Shown: positions 1 to 9,359, counted from the stretch's first letter. The stretch: DNA of 45,997 nucleotides from CAZQEZ01 sp964592475 (GCA_964592475.1 CAZQEZ010000016.1:1-45997), one strand, 5' to 3'. Translations and numbers: made by a program. The notes: a model not told the origin generated them from the letters alone.

Positions 1-383
1 TTCTATACCTTATTTCTATTAGTGGAGTAGGGCCGGGTACTGCTTTGATGGTTTTATCTTCCTTGCCTGCAGATGAATTGAAAGACGCGATTACTAGTGA
101 AAATGTAAAAGCCATTCAATCGGTTAAAGGAATTGGCGCTAAAACTGCCCAGCGCATTATATTAGAACTTAAAGATAAAATATTGAAAGCCGGCTATGAA
201 GCTAAAACAGATATTTTCTCAGGGCAGGCATATAATACTATACAGGAGGAAGCGTTATCTGCTTTGATTACTTTGGGAATCAACAAAGTAGCAGCCGAAA
301 AGACTGTAAATGCTATCTTGAAGAAGTCTGGTTCAGATATCACTTTAGAAGAAGTAATAAAACAGGCATTAAAAACGTCTTAA
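1..383 (+). CDS. ruvA: RuvA, Holliday junction branch migration subunit (C-terminal part, start outside window)
   Basis: The reading frame is open from base 3, so the gene begins before the window. It encodes the junction-recognition subunit that tetramerises on four-way DNA and loads the RuvB motor during recombinational repair. The visible part holds the tandem helix-hairpin-helix region, with SGVGPGTALMVLSSLP followed by VKGIGAKTAQRIILELKDK, and then the flexible linker and the small C-terminal domain III that contacts RuvB (from about QEEALSALITLGINK to the end). An apparent internal TTG/ATG start near base 45 lies inside the first hairpin and is not the real start. It lies 28 bases ahead of sprA with no terminator between, so the two are probably co-transcribed, and this adjacency is conserved in Bacteroidota. 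Family assignment is firm; only the N-terminal OB-fold domain is missing because of the window edge. Confidence 0.94.
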   Translation, partial: LYLISISGVGPGTALMVLSSLPADELKDAITSENVKAIQSVKGIGAKTAQRIILELKDKILKAGYEAKTDIFSGQAYNTIQEEALSALITLGINKVAAEKTVNAILKKSGSDITLEEVIKQALKTS

Positions 384-411
384 ATCGCTAACAATCATTA
401 ACAATTGAAAG

Positions 412-3400
412 TTGTTACTAAAGAAAGTTAATAATAGCTTTATATTGATAATCAGTTTTTTACTGATTTGTTTTGGCCTATCCACAGGTGCAAATAATAA
501 AAGCTATGCCGCTTCCTTTGTTTTTCAATTGCCTGATACCACCAAGTCTAATGAAGATACTTTAAAAACAGCGCGAGACACCCTTTATCAAGGTGCTTAC
601 GAATCTTCAAAAAAACCTACTTACCAGCCATCCGATAGGTTTGGCGATCCGTTTTCTAATTATCAAAGCCCCTCCCCTTTGTTGCTAGACGATCCCTCCT
701 CTTTTCAACTAGAAACTGAAATAGATACCGGAATGAATTACACTATCTATGAAACCATAGGTGATGATTTAAATTACAGACCAACGACTGAAATGTCTTT
801 TCAGGAGTTTTCCGAACTTCAAGAAAAAAAAATGCTAAAAGATTACTGGAAATCAAAATCTGCAGGTTTGGATGGTGAAAGCGCGGTAAGCGGTCGTAGG
901 CTTATACCCCCCATTTATGTAAGCCCACTTTTCGATCGGATTTTTGGAGGAAGTTACGTCGATATTCAACCTACCGGATTTGTAACTCTTGATTTTGGAG
1001 GCCGCTGGCAACGAATTGAAAATCCTTCTATCCCCATAAGGCAGCAGCGCAATGGTGGTTTTGAATTTGATCAGCAGATTAGTATGAACGTGGTGGGTAA
1101 AATTGGTGAGAAACTCGCTATCACTGCTAATTTTGATAATAATAATTCTTTCGATTTCGAAAATGACCTTAGGGTAGAGTATACAGGATATGAAGAAGAA
1201 ATTATTAAGAAAATAGAGATAGGAAATGTGAGTTTGCCGGTAAGTAATAGCTTAATGACAGGAGCTCAAAGTTTATTTGGAGTAAAAACCCAGTTGCAAT
1301 TTGGTAAGTTATTCGTTACTGCGGTTGCTTCTACCCAGCGGGGCAAAAGTGATGTGATAGAAGTAGAGGCAGGTTCACAAGGGAAAGAATTTAGCATTAG
1401 AGCCAGTGAATATGACGAAAACCGGCATTTTTTTCTGGGACATTTCTTTAGAGATAATTTTGACATTGATGGTTGGTTGAGAAATATTCCGCAAATAACT
1501 TCCGGTGTAAATATAACTCGGCTGGAGGTGTATGTACTCAATAGAAACAATAATACAGAAACGCTTCGAAATATAGTCGCATTTATGGACTTGGCGGAAG
1601 ATCAGCAGGATATATTTTTACAAAGTAATCCTAATATCACCCCCGCTCAAACCAATTTTCCTGCTTCTAATGATGCTAATCCACTTTTCGAAAATTTGAG
1701 AAATAATCCAACCGCAAGGAATATTGATAATATAGATCAATTTTTGCAAAATGATTTTAATATGGAGAAAGGACGCGATTTTGAAATCGTGAGCCCGGCA
1801 CGTAAACTTGATCCCAAAGAATATACTTTCAACGCTCAGTTAGGCTATCTTTCTCTTTTTCGCAAATTGCAAAATGATGAAGTGCTCGCGGTATCTTATG
1901 AATACACCTTTAATGGAAAACGATATAAAGTAGGAGAGCTTCAGGATGAATACGGGTCCAGGCCAGAAAATGAGGTTATATTTATGAAAATGCTGCGGCC
2001 TCAAAAAATTAATATTGATATGCCTACCTGGGACTTGATGATGAAAAACGTTTATAACTTAAATGCCAGCCAGATAGCGCGAGATGGTTTTGAGTTGAGA
2101 ATTCAATATCGCGATGATAATTCTGGTATCGACAACCCAAGTTTACATGAAGGTGCTATAAAAAATATTCCCTTAATAGAAGTAATGGGGCTTGATAGGC
2201 TTAATCAAAACCAGGACTTTCAACCGGATGGCAATTTTGATTTTCTGGAAGGAGTAACTATTCTTCCCGCCAATGGACAAATAATATTCCCGGTTAAAGA
2301 GCCTTTTGGTAATCATTTGCGCTCAAAGTTTGTCCCTGGTGAAGATAATTTGATTCAAAAATATGTGTATGACACCTTATACAATACTACCCAGGCAGAT
2401 GCAGAATTATTTGCCACTCAAAATAAATTTTTTATAGTGGGTAGTTATCAAGCCGGATCATCACGCGATATAGCATTACCTGGTATTAATATTTCTGAAA
2501 ATTCGGTAAGAGTATTTGCCGGTAGTTTACCGTTAAATGAAGGCGTAGATTATCGGGTTGATTATACGCTGGGTAGGGTAAGTATCATTAATGAAGGTAT
2601 TCTCAATTCGGGTAAAAAAATAAGAATAGAGTACGAGAAAGCGGATTTATTTAACTTTCAAACCAGAAGTTTGCTGGGTAGCAGGCTTGATTACCGTTTC
2701 AACGAAAATTTCAACATTGGTGCCACAGCACTGTATGTAAACGAGCGTCCGCTGGTTTCTCGTATTAACATAGGTGATGAGCCTACCCGAAACTTCAAGT
2801 ATGGATTTGACGTGAATTACCGGGGGGAAGCTCGTTTTCTTACAAAAATGATAGATATACTGCCTTTAGTTTCTACCAAAGAAAAAAGCACCATAAGTTT
2901 TAACGCGGAATTTGCCCAGCTTAAGCCCGGTACTTCTAATCAGGTAAAAGGAGAAAGCACATCATATATTGATGATTTTGAAGCTGCGGTCATTCCCTTC
3001 AATTTAGGAAATGGTATTCAAAGCTGGAAATTGGCCGCAACTCCAAAGTCTGATGACGCAAAATACTATAGCGGCACGTATCAAACGAACGATTTAAGTA
3101 TAGGTTATAAACGAGCTAAGCTGGCATGGTACACCATCGATAATATATTTTACCTACAAAATTCGGTTAATAGAGCTAGACCTGACAATATTAATGATGA
3201 TGATCGTTCTTATTTGTCGGTTATGGGTTTTACTCCTTTTGATATTTTTCGAGGAAGAGACCAGGAAGTGCTGGTAACCAATGAACCTACTTTCGACCTT
3301 GCCTTTTTTCCTCATGAAAGGGGGCAATACAATTATAACCCTGATTTAGATTTTAGTTCTTACAGTGTTCCCACTTTAAAAAATCCCAAAGAGAACTGGG

Positions 3401-6400
3401 GTGGTATTACCAGGGCCATTACTTCTGATGTGGATTTTGATAAAAATAATATTGAATTTATCGAATTTTGGATGCTCGATCCTTTTCTGTCTTCTGAGTT
3501 TGGTAGAGTAAGAGATGGTCTGATCAATGATAATAATACCACCGGTGGAGAGTTGATTTTTCATTTGGGCAGTATATCTGAAGATGTGGTAAAAGATGGG
3601 AGGCACGGTTTTGAAAATGGATTACCTACTGAAGAACCACCTGACCCCACACAATTTAAAGAAACCTCGTGGGGAAGAGTTACAACACAACAATTTTTGA
3701 CTGAAGGCTTTGATTTAAGTAACCGCGAAAAGCAAGACGTGGGATTGGACGGACTTAGTAATGAGGATGAAAAAAACTATAATGAATACTCAGAAGTAAT
3801 AAGAGCCCTGGAAGACCCTTCTGCTGATGATTTTCAATATTATTTAGGTGATGAGTTAGATAATCAGGATGTTAAAATTTTACAACGATATAAAAATTTT
3901 AACGGGCATGATGGAAACTCTCCTTCATCATCAGGCAATGAAAGATTTACACCTTCCGGAAGCGTATTGCCCGATAATGAAGACCTTAACCGGGATAATA
4001 CCATCAGCGATTTAGAAGAGTATTATGAGTATCGCCTAAACATTAAGCCGGGAGAATTGGAAGTAGGTAAAAATCATATTGTGGATCGGGTAAGTGTTCC
4101 GGATAAAAATGGTGATGGATTTGATGAAAACTGGTATTTATTCCGGGTGCCAATCAGGAAACCTGACCGAGTGCAGGGTGATATATCCGGCTTTAAATCT
4201 ATCCGCTATATACGTACTATTCTTACAGGATACGATAAACCGATTGTTTTAAGGTTTGCAAAATTTCAATTACTTGGTACGCAATGGAGAAAGTATTTGG
4301 AAGACCTGGGTGATGGGGGTCTGGCGCCAATTCCGGAAATCAATCAGGATGATTTTGAAGTATCGGTAGTAAACTTTGAAGAAAATGGCCCCAATTCCGG
4401 TAGGGAAGGTCGTGAATATATCTATAACTATCCTCCAGGCATTAATCCTGACCGAGATATAACCTCACCGATTGTAAATGTGCAAAACGAACAATCGATG
4501 CAGCTTTGCGTGGAGGATCTACCAGATGCTGAAAGTAGGGCAATCTTTAAAAATATATCGCTAGATCTGGTTAATTATGGTAGGTTGAAAATGTTTTTAC
4601 ACGCCCATAGTGAAAATGCAAATGATAATGAAGTAAGTGCTTTCATTAGATTAGGCACTGATTTTACTGAAAACTATTATGAGATTGAACTGCCATTGGT
4701 AATGACCCCCCCTGGTCAAACAACTAATCCAGAAGATATATGGCCAGACCAAAATGAAATTGATTTACCTTTAGAAGCACTTCATACACTTAAATCGAAA
4801 AGAAATCGAGTAACCGGAAGATATAGTGATAACAATACTGAGGGTCTTGAACTGCCGTTTATTGAACAACAAGGTAAATATACCTTGAAAGTAGAAGGAA
4901 ATCCTGACCTGAGTACAGTTGAAACCATCATGATAGGCATTAGAAACCCTCATTCCGAGCAAGATGACCAACTTCCCAAATCTGTTTGTATATGGGCTAA
5001 CGAGTTAAGAGTAGCCGATTTTGATAACTTTCCCGGGTATGCTGCCAATGCCAGATTGAGTGCCCAGGTAGCCGATTTTGCCAATATATCTACATCTATG
5101 CGCTACTCTACAGTGGGCTTTGGCGGTGTACAGCAAAGAATAGCTGAAAGAAGCAGAGAGGAAATACAAGAATTTGATATTGCAGCAAATATAACCCTGG
5201 ATAAATTACTACCAGAAAGTTTCGGTTTGAAAGTGCCTATGTACGTGAGTTATGAAACAGGCAGAATAATACCTCAGTTTGATCCTCGAGATCCCGATAT
5301 TCCACTTACCGCAGCGCTGGCAGGATTTTCGCCAGGCGAAGAAAGAAATAATTATAAAAGAATAGTAGAGGACAGGTTGACTCGCCGCAGCATTAATTTT
5401 ACCAATGTGCGTAAAGTAAAAACAAAGGAAGATGCTAAAAGCAGAATTTTTGACATAGAAAATTTTGCCTTCTCTTATGCCTATAGCGATATGGTAGAAA
5501 CCGGATTTTACCGGGCCAATTATCTTTTCAAGTCATATCGTGGTAATATAACTTATAATTATAGTCCTGAACCAGTGGTGTTGGAGCCTTTTAAAAAAAT
5601 GGGCCTCTTCAAATCTCCTTGGTTAGCGCTGATCAAAGATTTCAATTTGTCTTTATTGCCAAGCGCTATCAATGTAAGGGCAGATATAGATCGTCGGTTT
5701 GTTAAAACTCAATTGCGTAACAGAGATTTAACTACCGATGGGATAGCTCCCAATTACGAAAAGTTTTTCACTTTCAACCGTTCTTATAATTTACGCTGGA
5801 ATTTGACCAAAAATTTAAATCTGGATTATATGGCCAGGGCCAATGCTATTATTGACGAACCCGAAGGTGATATTAATGAAGATTGGAAAAGAGATTCAAT
5901 TTGGCATAATATTAAAAGGTTGGGTCGAATGAAAAACTTCAATCAAACCATTAATGCCAATTATCGTATTCCCTTCGACAAAATCCCAGTCACAGACTGG
6001 ATAAGTGGTGATGCTCAGTATTCAGTGGGTTATACCTGGACTGCCGGTACGCTTAATCAAACGGATAGCGCCGGTAACTTTTTTGGGCACACCATCCAAA
6101 ATAACCGTGAAAGAGGCTTTAGTGGTAAAGTAGATTTTGTGAAATTGTACAACAAGATAGGTTTCCTAAAGGAGATTAACCGACCTGCTCGTAGACGCCC
6201 CTCAAGAAGACCTCCACAACGAAGATCGGAAGCGGATACTGTAGAGCAAAAACCAGATTTGAAATTCCTAAAAGGTACTTTAAGAACCCTCATGGCGCTT
6301 CGGTCTGTTAATATAACTTATGGTAGGAGAGAAGGCACTATATTGCCGGGTTTTGTAAAGGATCCTAATATATTTGGCTTAGACAGTGGCTTCAATGCTC

Positions 6401-7674
6401 CGGGGTGGGCTTTTATTTTGGGTGATCAAAGTCCTGATATCAAAAGAATGGCTGCTAATAATAACTGGCTAACTGCTTCAAGTTTTCTAACCTCTCCATT
6501 CACCCAAATAAGTAGCGTAGATTTAAATATTCGGGGTACAATTGAGCCATTTAAGGACATGCGAATTCAACTGGACCTAAAGAAAACAAAATCGGAAACC
6601 TATCAGGAAATATTTCGTTTCGACCCAAACGCTTCGATAGATACTCTCAATGGCTATCGATCATTAACCCCCTCGCGAACAGGTAGTTATATGATTTCAT
6701 TTTTGCCCATTCGCACTGCTTTTTTAGGTTCAGGTCCTGACAATCAATCAGTCGCATTTGAGCAATTTAATAACTATAGAGCCATTATTAAATCCAGGTT
6801 AGATGCAGCTAATCCCAGAGGCGAGTATGATAGCAAATCGCAAGACGTACTTATTCCCGCTTTTTTGGCAGCGTATGCAGGTAGCGACCCACAAAGTGTG
6901 AAATTAACACCATTTCCAAAAATACCCTTGCCCAATTGGAGGATAGATTATAAAGGTTTAAGCAATATTCCCGGTTTAAAAGATGCATTCAGTTCGATAA
7001 ACCTTACCCACAGTTATTCATCCACTTTCAGTATTAATGGGTTTACCAGCTCGCTGGATTATAATAATGTAAACCAACTTGAGCTAAGCAATAATCTTGA
7101 AAATTATCCATTTGCATCACGAGTAAATGAAGATAATGAACTTATTCCTCTTTATATCATGAATCAGGTGGTTATTTCCGAGCGTTTTTCTCCATTGATC
7201 GGGTTGAATTTTACTACTAAAAGCCGGATAACTGCCAGAATAGAATATCGAAAAGAAAGAAATGTAGCCCTTAATATGATGAATAGTCAGGTAACTGAGC
7301 TGAACAATAATGATTTTGCCTTTTCTTTTGGATTTACCAAAGCAGGTATGAAACTTCCGTTTAAATCACAAGGAAAGACAATTGTATTAGACAACGACTT
7401 GAAAATGCAAGTGGATTTTACCATTAGAGATACACGCACGGTTCAGCGTAAAATAATCGAATCTGATACGGTAGCAGTTCCTTACACTGACAATATCATT
7501 ACCAGTGGTAATATAAATATAGTATTCAGGCCTACTGTGAGCTATGTATTAAATGAAAGGCTTAACCTTACTTTTTATATCGAGCGAAATATTAATGAAC
7601 CACGCATTACAAATTCATTTGCCAGACGCACTTCTGCATTTGGCGTGCAAGTTCGATTCAGCCTTGCTCAATAA
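412..7674 (+). CDS. sprA: SprA (Sov), type IX secretion outer membrane translocon
   Basis: A 2420-residue outer membrane protein, the size of known SprA/Sov proteins (about 2400-2500 aa). SprA forms the very large beta-barrel pore through which folded T9SS cargo, including gliding adhesins, leaves the cell. The start is TTG: an in-frame stop sits two codons upstream and the next ATG lies beyond residue 100, while the TTG gives a normal signal peptide (MLLKKVNNSFILIISFLLI, cleavage near AAS). The N-terminal region carries family motifs such as YVDIQPTGFVTLDFGGRWQR and FDFENDLRVEYTGYEEEI. Aromatic-alternating barrel strands continue to the last residues (FGVQVRFSLAQ). Three acidic EF-hand-like loops lie near residues 1109, 1191 and 1231, and an Arg/Pro-rich insert lies at 1924-1942. 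It sits between ruvA and gcvH, the usual Bacteroidota order. Identity is very secure; the exact start is slightly less so. Confidence 0.96.
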   Translation: MLLKKVNNSFILIISFLLICFGLSTGANNKSYAASFVFQLPDTTKSNEDTLKTARDTLYQGAYESSKKPTYQPSDRFGDPFSNYQSPSPLLLDDPSSFQLETEIDTGMNYTIYETIGDDLNYRPTTEMSFQEFSELQEKKMLKDYWKSKSAGLDGESAVSGRRLIPPIYVSPLFDRIFGGSYVDIQPTGFVTLDFGGRWQRIENPSIPIRQQRNGGFEFDQQISMNVVGKIGEKLAITANFDNNNSFDFENDLRVEYTGYEEEIIKKIEIGNVSLPVSNSLMTGAQSLFGVKTQLQFGKLFVTAVASTQRGKSDVIEVEAGSQGKEFSIRASEYDENRHFFLGHFFRDNFDIDGWLRNIPQITSGVNITRLEVYVLNRNNNTETLRNIVAFMDLAEDQQDIFLQSNPNITPAQTNFPASNDANPLFENLRNNPTARNIDNIDQFLQNDFNMEKGRDFEIVSPARKLDPKEYTFNAQLGYLSLFRKLQNDEVLAVSYEYTFNGKRYKVGELQDEYGSRPENEVIFMKMLRPQKINIDMPTWDLMMKNVYNLNASQIARDGFELRIQYRDDNSGIDNPSLHEGAIKNIPLIEVMGLDRLNQNQDFQPDGNFDFLEGVTILPANGQIIFPVKEPFGNHLRSKFVPGEDNLIQKYVYDTLYNTTQADAELFATQNKFFIVGSYQAGSSRDIALPGINISENSVRVFAGSLPLNEGVDYRVDYTLGRVSIINEGILNSGKKIRIEYEKADLFNFQTRSLLGSRLDYRFNENFNIGATALYVNERPLVSRINIGDEPTRNFKYGFDVNYRGEARFLTKMIDILPLVSTKEKSTISFNAEFAQLKPGTSNQVKGESTSYIDDFEAAVIPFNLGNGIQSWKLAATPKSDDAKYYSGTYQTNDLSIGYKRAKLAWYTIDNIFYLQNSVNRARPDNINDDDRSYLSVMGFTPFDIFRGRDQEVLVTNEPTFDLAFFPHERGQYNYNPDLDFSSYSVPTLKNPKENWGGITRAITSDVDFDKNNIEFIEFWMLDPFLSSEFGRVRDGLINDNNTTGGELIFHLGSISEDVVKDGRHGFENGLPTEEPPDPTQFKETSWGRVTTQQFLTEGFDLSNREKQDVGLDGLSNEDEKNYNEYSEVIRALEDPSADDFQYYLGDELDNQDVKILQRYKNFNGHDGNSPSSSGNERFTPSGSVLPDNEDLNRDNTISDLEEYYEYRLNIKPGELEVGKNHIVDRVSVPDKNGDGFDENWYLFRVPIRKPDRVQGDISGFKSIRYIRTILTGYDKPIVLRFAKFQLLGTQWRKYLEDLGDGGLAPIPEINQDDFEVSVVNFEENGPNSGREGREYIYNYPPGINPDRDITSPIVNVQNEQSMQLCVEDLPDAESRAIFKNISLDLVNYGRLKMFLHAHSENANDNEVSAFIRLGTDFTENYYEIELPLVMTPPGQTTNPEDIWPDQNEIDLPLEALHTLKSKRNRVTGRYSDNNTEGLELPFIEQQGKYTLKVEGNPDLSTVETIMIGIRNPHSEQDDQLPKSVCIWANELRVADFDNFPGYAANARLSAQVADFANISTSMRYSTVGFGGVQQRIAERSREEIQEFDIAANITLDKLLPESFGLKVPMYVSYETGRIIPQFDPRDPDIPLTAALAGFSPGEERNNYKRIVEDRLTRRSINFTNVRKVKTKEDAKSRIFDIENFAFSYAYSDMVETGFYRANYLFKSYRGNITYNYSPEPVVLEPFKKMGLFKSPWLALIKDFNLSLLPSAINVRADIDRRFVKTQLRNRDLTTDGIAPNYEKFFTFNRSYNLRWNLTKNLNLDYMARANAIIDEPEGDINEDWKRDSIWHNIKRLGRMKNFNQTINANYRIPFDKIPVTDWISGDAQYSVGYTWTAGTLNQTDSAGNFFGHTIQNNRERGFSGKVDFVKLYNKIGFLKEINRPARRRPSRRPPQRRSEADTVEQKPDLKFLKGTLRTLMALRSVNITYGRREGTILPGFVKDPNIFGLDSGFNAPGWAFILGDQSPDIKRMAANNNWLTASSFLTSPFTQISSVDLNIRGTIEPFKDMRIQLDLKKTKSETYQEIFRFDPNASIDTLNGYRSLTPSRTGSYMISFLPIRTAFLGSGPDNQSVAFEQFNNYRAIIKSRLDAANPRGEYDSKSQDVLIPAFLAAYAGSDPQSVKLTPFPKIPLPNWRIDYKGLSNIPGLKDAFSSINLTHSYSSTFSINGFTSSLDYNNVNQLELSNNLENYPFASRVNEDNELIPLYIMNQVVISERFSPLIGLNFTTKSRITARIEYRKERNVALNMMNSQVTELNNNDFAFSFGFTKAGMKLPFKSQGKTIVLDNDLKMQVDFTIRDTRTVQRKIIESDTVAVPYTDNIITSGNINIVFRPTVSYVLNERLNLTFYIERNINEPRITNSFARRTSAFGVQVRFSLAQ

Positions 7675-7691
7675 TTCATCTTTTAAATGTG

Positions 7692-7723
7692 TTGTATAAG
7701 CTTGAATAAATTTCTTAATTTTG
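7692..7723 (+). promoter_or_regulatory. Bacteroidota-type promoter for gcvH
   Basis: TTG at 7692-7694, 21 bases, then TAATTTTG at 7716-7723 match the Bacteroidota -33 TTG and -7 TAnnTTTG elements. The gcvH ATG follows 25 bases after the -7 box. This suggests gcvH has its own promoter and is not purely read through from sprA. Confidence 0.5.
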
Positions 7724-7748
7724 AAAACACAATTAAAATTAGCTTTAT

Positions 7749-8147
7749 ATGACCTATCCTGATAAATTGAAATACACTAAAGACCACGAATGGGTAAAAC
7801 TTGAGGCAGAAACCATGGACGATGGCAGGAAAATTGCCAGCGTGGGCATTACTGATTTTGCCCAAAAAGAATTGGGAGATATCGTATATGTAGAAATTGA
7901 AACAGAAGGTGAATCCTTAGATAAAGGTGAAATTTTTGGCACGGTAGAAGCAGTAAAAACAGTTTCTGATTTATTTATGCCTATTTCCGGCGAAATAATT
8001 GAGAAAAACGAATCATTAGAAGATAGTCCGGAAACAGTAAATAGTGATCCTTATGAAAACGGATGGATGATTAAAATTGCATTTTCCGATGATAGCGAGT
8101 ACAATGAATTAATGGATTCTTCGGCCTATCAAGAATCAGTTGGATAA
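7749..8147 (+). CDS. gcvH: GcvH, glycine cleavage system H protein
   Basis: A 132-residue lipoyl carrier that shuttles the aminomethyl group between the P, T and L proteins of the cytoplasmic glycine cleavage complex. The N-terminus YTKDHEWVKLE and the motif GDIVYVEIETEGESLDKGE are typical. The lipoylated lysine is K70 in the context GTVEAVKTVSD, and the C-terminal NSDPYENGWMIKI is the conserved H-protein ending. Length is normal (about 125-130 aa). The other glycine cleavage genes are not in this window; in many Bacteroidota gcvH sits apart, next to sprA, as here. A good TAnnTTTG promoter lies directly upstream, and the VanZ-like gene follows 30 bases later, probably in the same transcript. 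Confidence 0.96.
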   Translation: MTYPDKLKYTKDHEWVKLEAETMDDGRKIASVGITDFAQKELGDIVYVEIETEGESLDKGEIFGTVEAVKTVSDLFMPISGEIIEKNESLEDSPETVNSDPYENGWMIKIAFSDDSEYNELMDSSAYQESVG

Positions 8148-8177
8148 TATCCTAATGGAACATTTTATAAGCCAGCC

Positions 8178-8558
8178 ATGTTCTTAAAATACAATACGCC
8201 AGCCCTTGTTTGGATAATTGCCATGACAGTATTATTTCTGATTCCTGGCGATTCGTTACCCGACACGGAGGGTTGGAGTTTTTTGATGCTGGATAAGCTT
8301 TTTCACTTTGGCTTATTTGCTGTACTTGTATTTTTATTGGTTTGGGGTTTTGCCAAGCAAAAGAAATTTAATTTTTTGCATAAGCAACCTTTTCAATTTT
8401 CTTTATTAATTGGCTTTATATATGCTGTAGTTGCAGAATTTTTACAGCAATTGACTATAAATAGAGCCTTTGAGTGGCAAGATATGCTTGCAAATATTAT
8501 AGGATGCATTGGCGGATTGCTAGTATTTTATGGATTAAATAAATTAAATTCTGATTGA
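8178..8558 (+). CDS. VanZ-like family integral membrane protein
   Basis: A 126-residue inner membrane protein with about four hydrophobic segments: residues 7-23, 40-58, 74-90 and 104-120. The pattern of the VanZ-like family is visible: an early PGDSLP loop, LDKLFHFGLFAVLVFLLVW in the second segment, and the late acidic ending of the pair FLQQLTINRAFEWQDMLANI, which matches the usual E-x-x-Q ... R-x-x-x-x-x-D-x-x-A-N signature. The biochemical function of this family outside VanZ (teicoplanin resistance) is unknown, so drug resistance should not be inferred. It lies between gcvH and tonB, a position conserved beside sprA in many Bacteroidota. The family call is secure; no function is claimed. 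Confidence 0.85.
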   Translation: MFLKYNTPALVWIIAMTVLFLIPGDSLPDTEGWSFLMLDKLFHFGLFAVLVFLLVWGFAKQKKFNFLHKQPFQFSLLIGFIYAVVAEFLQQLTINRAFEWQDMLANIIGCIGGLLVFYGLNKLNSD

Positions 8559-8564
8559 TGTAAG

Positions 8565-8590
8565 AAACTAATATTAAAATATATTAGTTT
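8565..8590. repeat. Inverted repeat over the tonB promoter
   Basis: Perfect 10-base arms, AAACTAATAT at 8565-8574 and ATATTAGTTT at 8581-8590, separated by TAAAAT. The right arm overlaps the likely -7 box of tonB. It begins just after the VanZ-like stop codon, so it may be an operator or a weak AT-rich hairpin. Confidence 0.55.
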
Positions 8591-8592
8591 TG
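8585..8592 (+). promoter_or_regulatory. Likely -7 element for tonB
   Basis: TAGTTTTG matches TAnnTTTG and ends 29 bases before the tonB ATG. No well-spaced -33 TTG is present (the nearest is at 8555-8557, 27 bases away), so activity may need an activator. Confidence 0.4.
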
Positions 8593-8621
8593 TAATTGTA
8601 GCACTTTAAAAAAATATTAAT

Positions 8622-9296
8622 ATGGAGACTAAAAAATCGCCCAAAGCGGACTTAACAAAAAAAACAGGCTTGTTTTTTAACATAGGCCTGGTGATTACAC
8701 TTGCTTTAGTAATCGCTGCATTTGAGTTTCCCATTTACGACCAAAGTACTGTGGACTTGAAAAATGCTGTTGATGATAACTTTGAAGATATTATGGAAAT
8801 TCCTCCCACGGAGCAACCACCTCCACCACCACCAAAAATTCAGCAACCCGATATTGTGGAGGTGGATGACGACGAGGAAATTGAAGACGAAATTGAAATT
8901 GACCTTGACGTGGAGGTAACAGAGGAAACAGTTATTGAAGAAATTGTTTTTGAGGAAGAGCCACAAGAGGAGGTATCTGAAGAAATTTTTACCATTGTAG
9001 AGGACCAGCCAACTCCAAAAGGTGGTATGCAAGCATTTTATGCATATGTACAGAAAAATATGAAATATCCTGCTCAGGCCAGAAGAATGGGGATTGAAGG
9101 TAAAGTATTTGTACAGTTTGTAGTAGATAAAGACGGCACCATTAATGATGTGAAAGCTGTAAAAGGTATTGGCGCTGGATGTGACGAAGAAGCCGTGCGA
9201 GTATTGAGGCAAGCCCCTCGATGGAATCCAGGTAAGCAGCGTGGACGTGCGGTAAAAGTTCGAATGATTTTACCAATTACCTTCAAATTAGGATAA
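8622..9296 (+). CDS. tonB: TonB-family energy transducer
   Basis: A 224-residue periplasm-spanning protein that transmits inner membrane proton-motive force to outer membrane TonB-dependent receptors. The order of parts is clear: cytoplasmic basic N-terminus, one transmembrane helix (about residues 17-34), a proline run (TEQPPPPPPKIQQPD, about 63-78), a long acidic linker (about 80-125, mostly Glu and Asp with alternating Ile/Val), and the C-terminal TonB domain (about 133-224) with GGMQAFYAYVQKNMKYPAQA, GKVFVQFVVDKDGTI and the ending RMILPITFKLG. The expected ExbB/ExbD partners are not in this window. The spacer is acidic where enterobacterial TonB has Glu-Pro/Lys-Pro repeats, a common variation in Bacteroidota. 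An inverted repeat and a -7 box sit directly upstream, and a strong terminator follows. Confidence 0.93.
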   Translation: METKKSPKADLTKKTGLFFNIGLVITLALVIAAFEFPIYDQSTVDLKNAVDDNFEDIMEIPPTEQPPPPPPKIQQPDIVEVDDDEEIEDEIEIDLDVEVTEETVIEEIVFEEEPQEEVSEEIFTIVEDQPTPKGGMQAFYAYVQKNMKYPAQARRMGIEGKVFVQFVVDKDGTINDVKAVKGIGAGCDEEAVRVLRQAPRWNPGKQRGRAVKVRMILPITFKLG

Positions 9297-9325
9297 TAAT
9301 TAATAAATTTATAATATTAAAAAAT

Positions 9326-9358
9326 GCCTTTACTATTAATTGTAGTAAAGGCTTTTTT
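9326..9358 (+). terminator. Intrinsic terminator after tonB
   Basis: A perfect 10-bp stem, GCCTTTACTA (9326-9335) with TAGTAAAGGC (9343-9352), a 7-base loop and a T run at 9353-9358. It closes the sprA-region transcripts. Confidence 0.88.
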
Positions 9359-9359
9359 A

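Noticed and set aside
8706..9212. 168-codon frame antisense to tonB
   Set aside because: Its product is a run of Phe, Asn and Trp caused by reading the proline and acidic repeats of tonB backwards.
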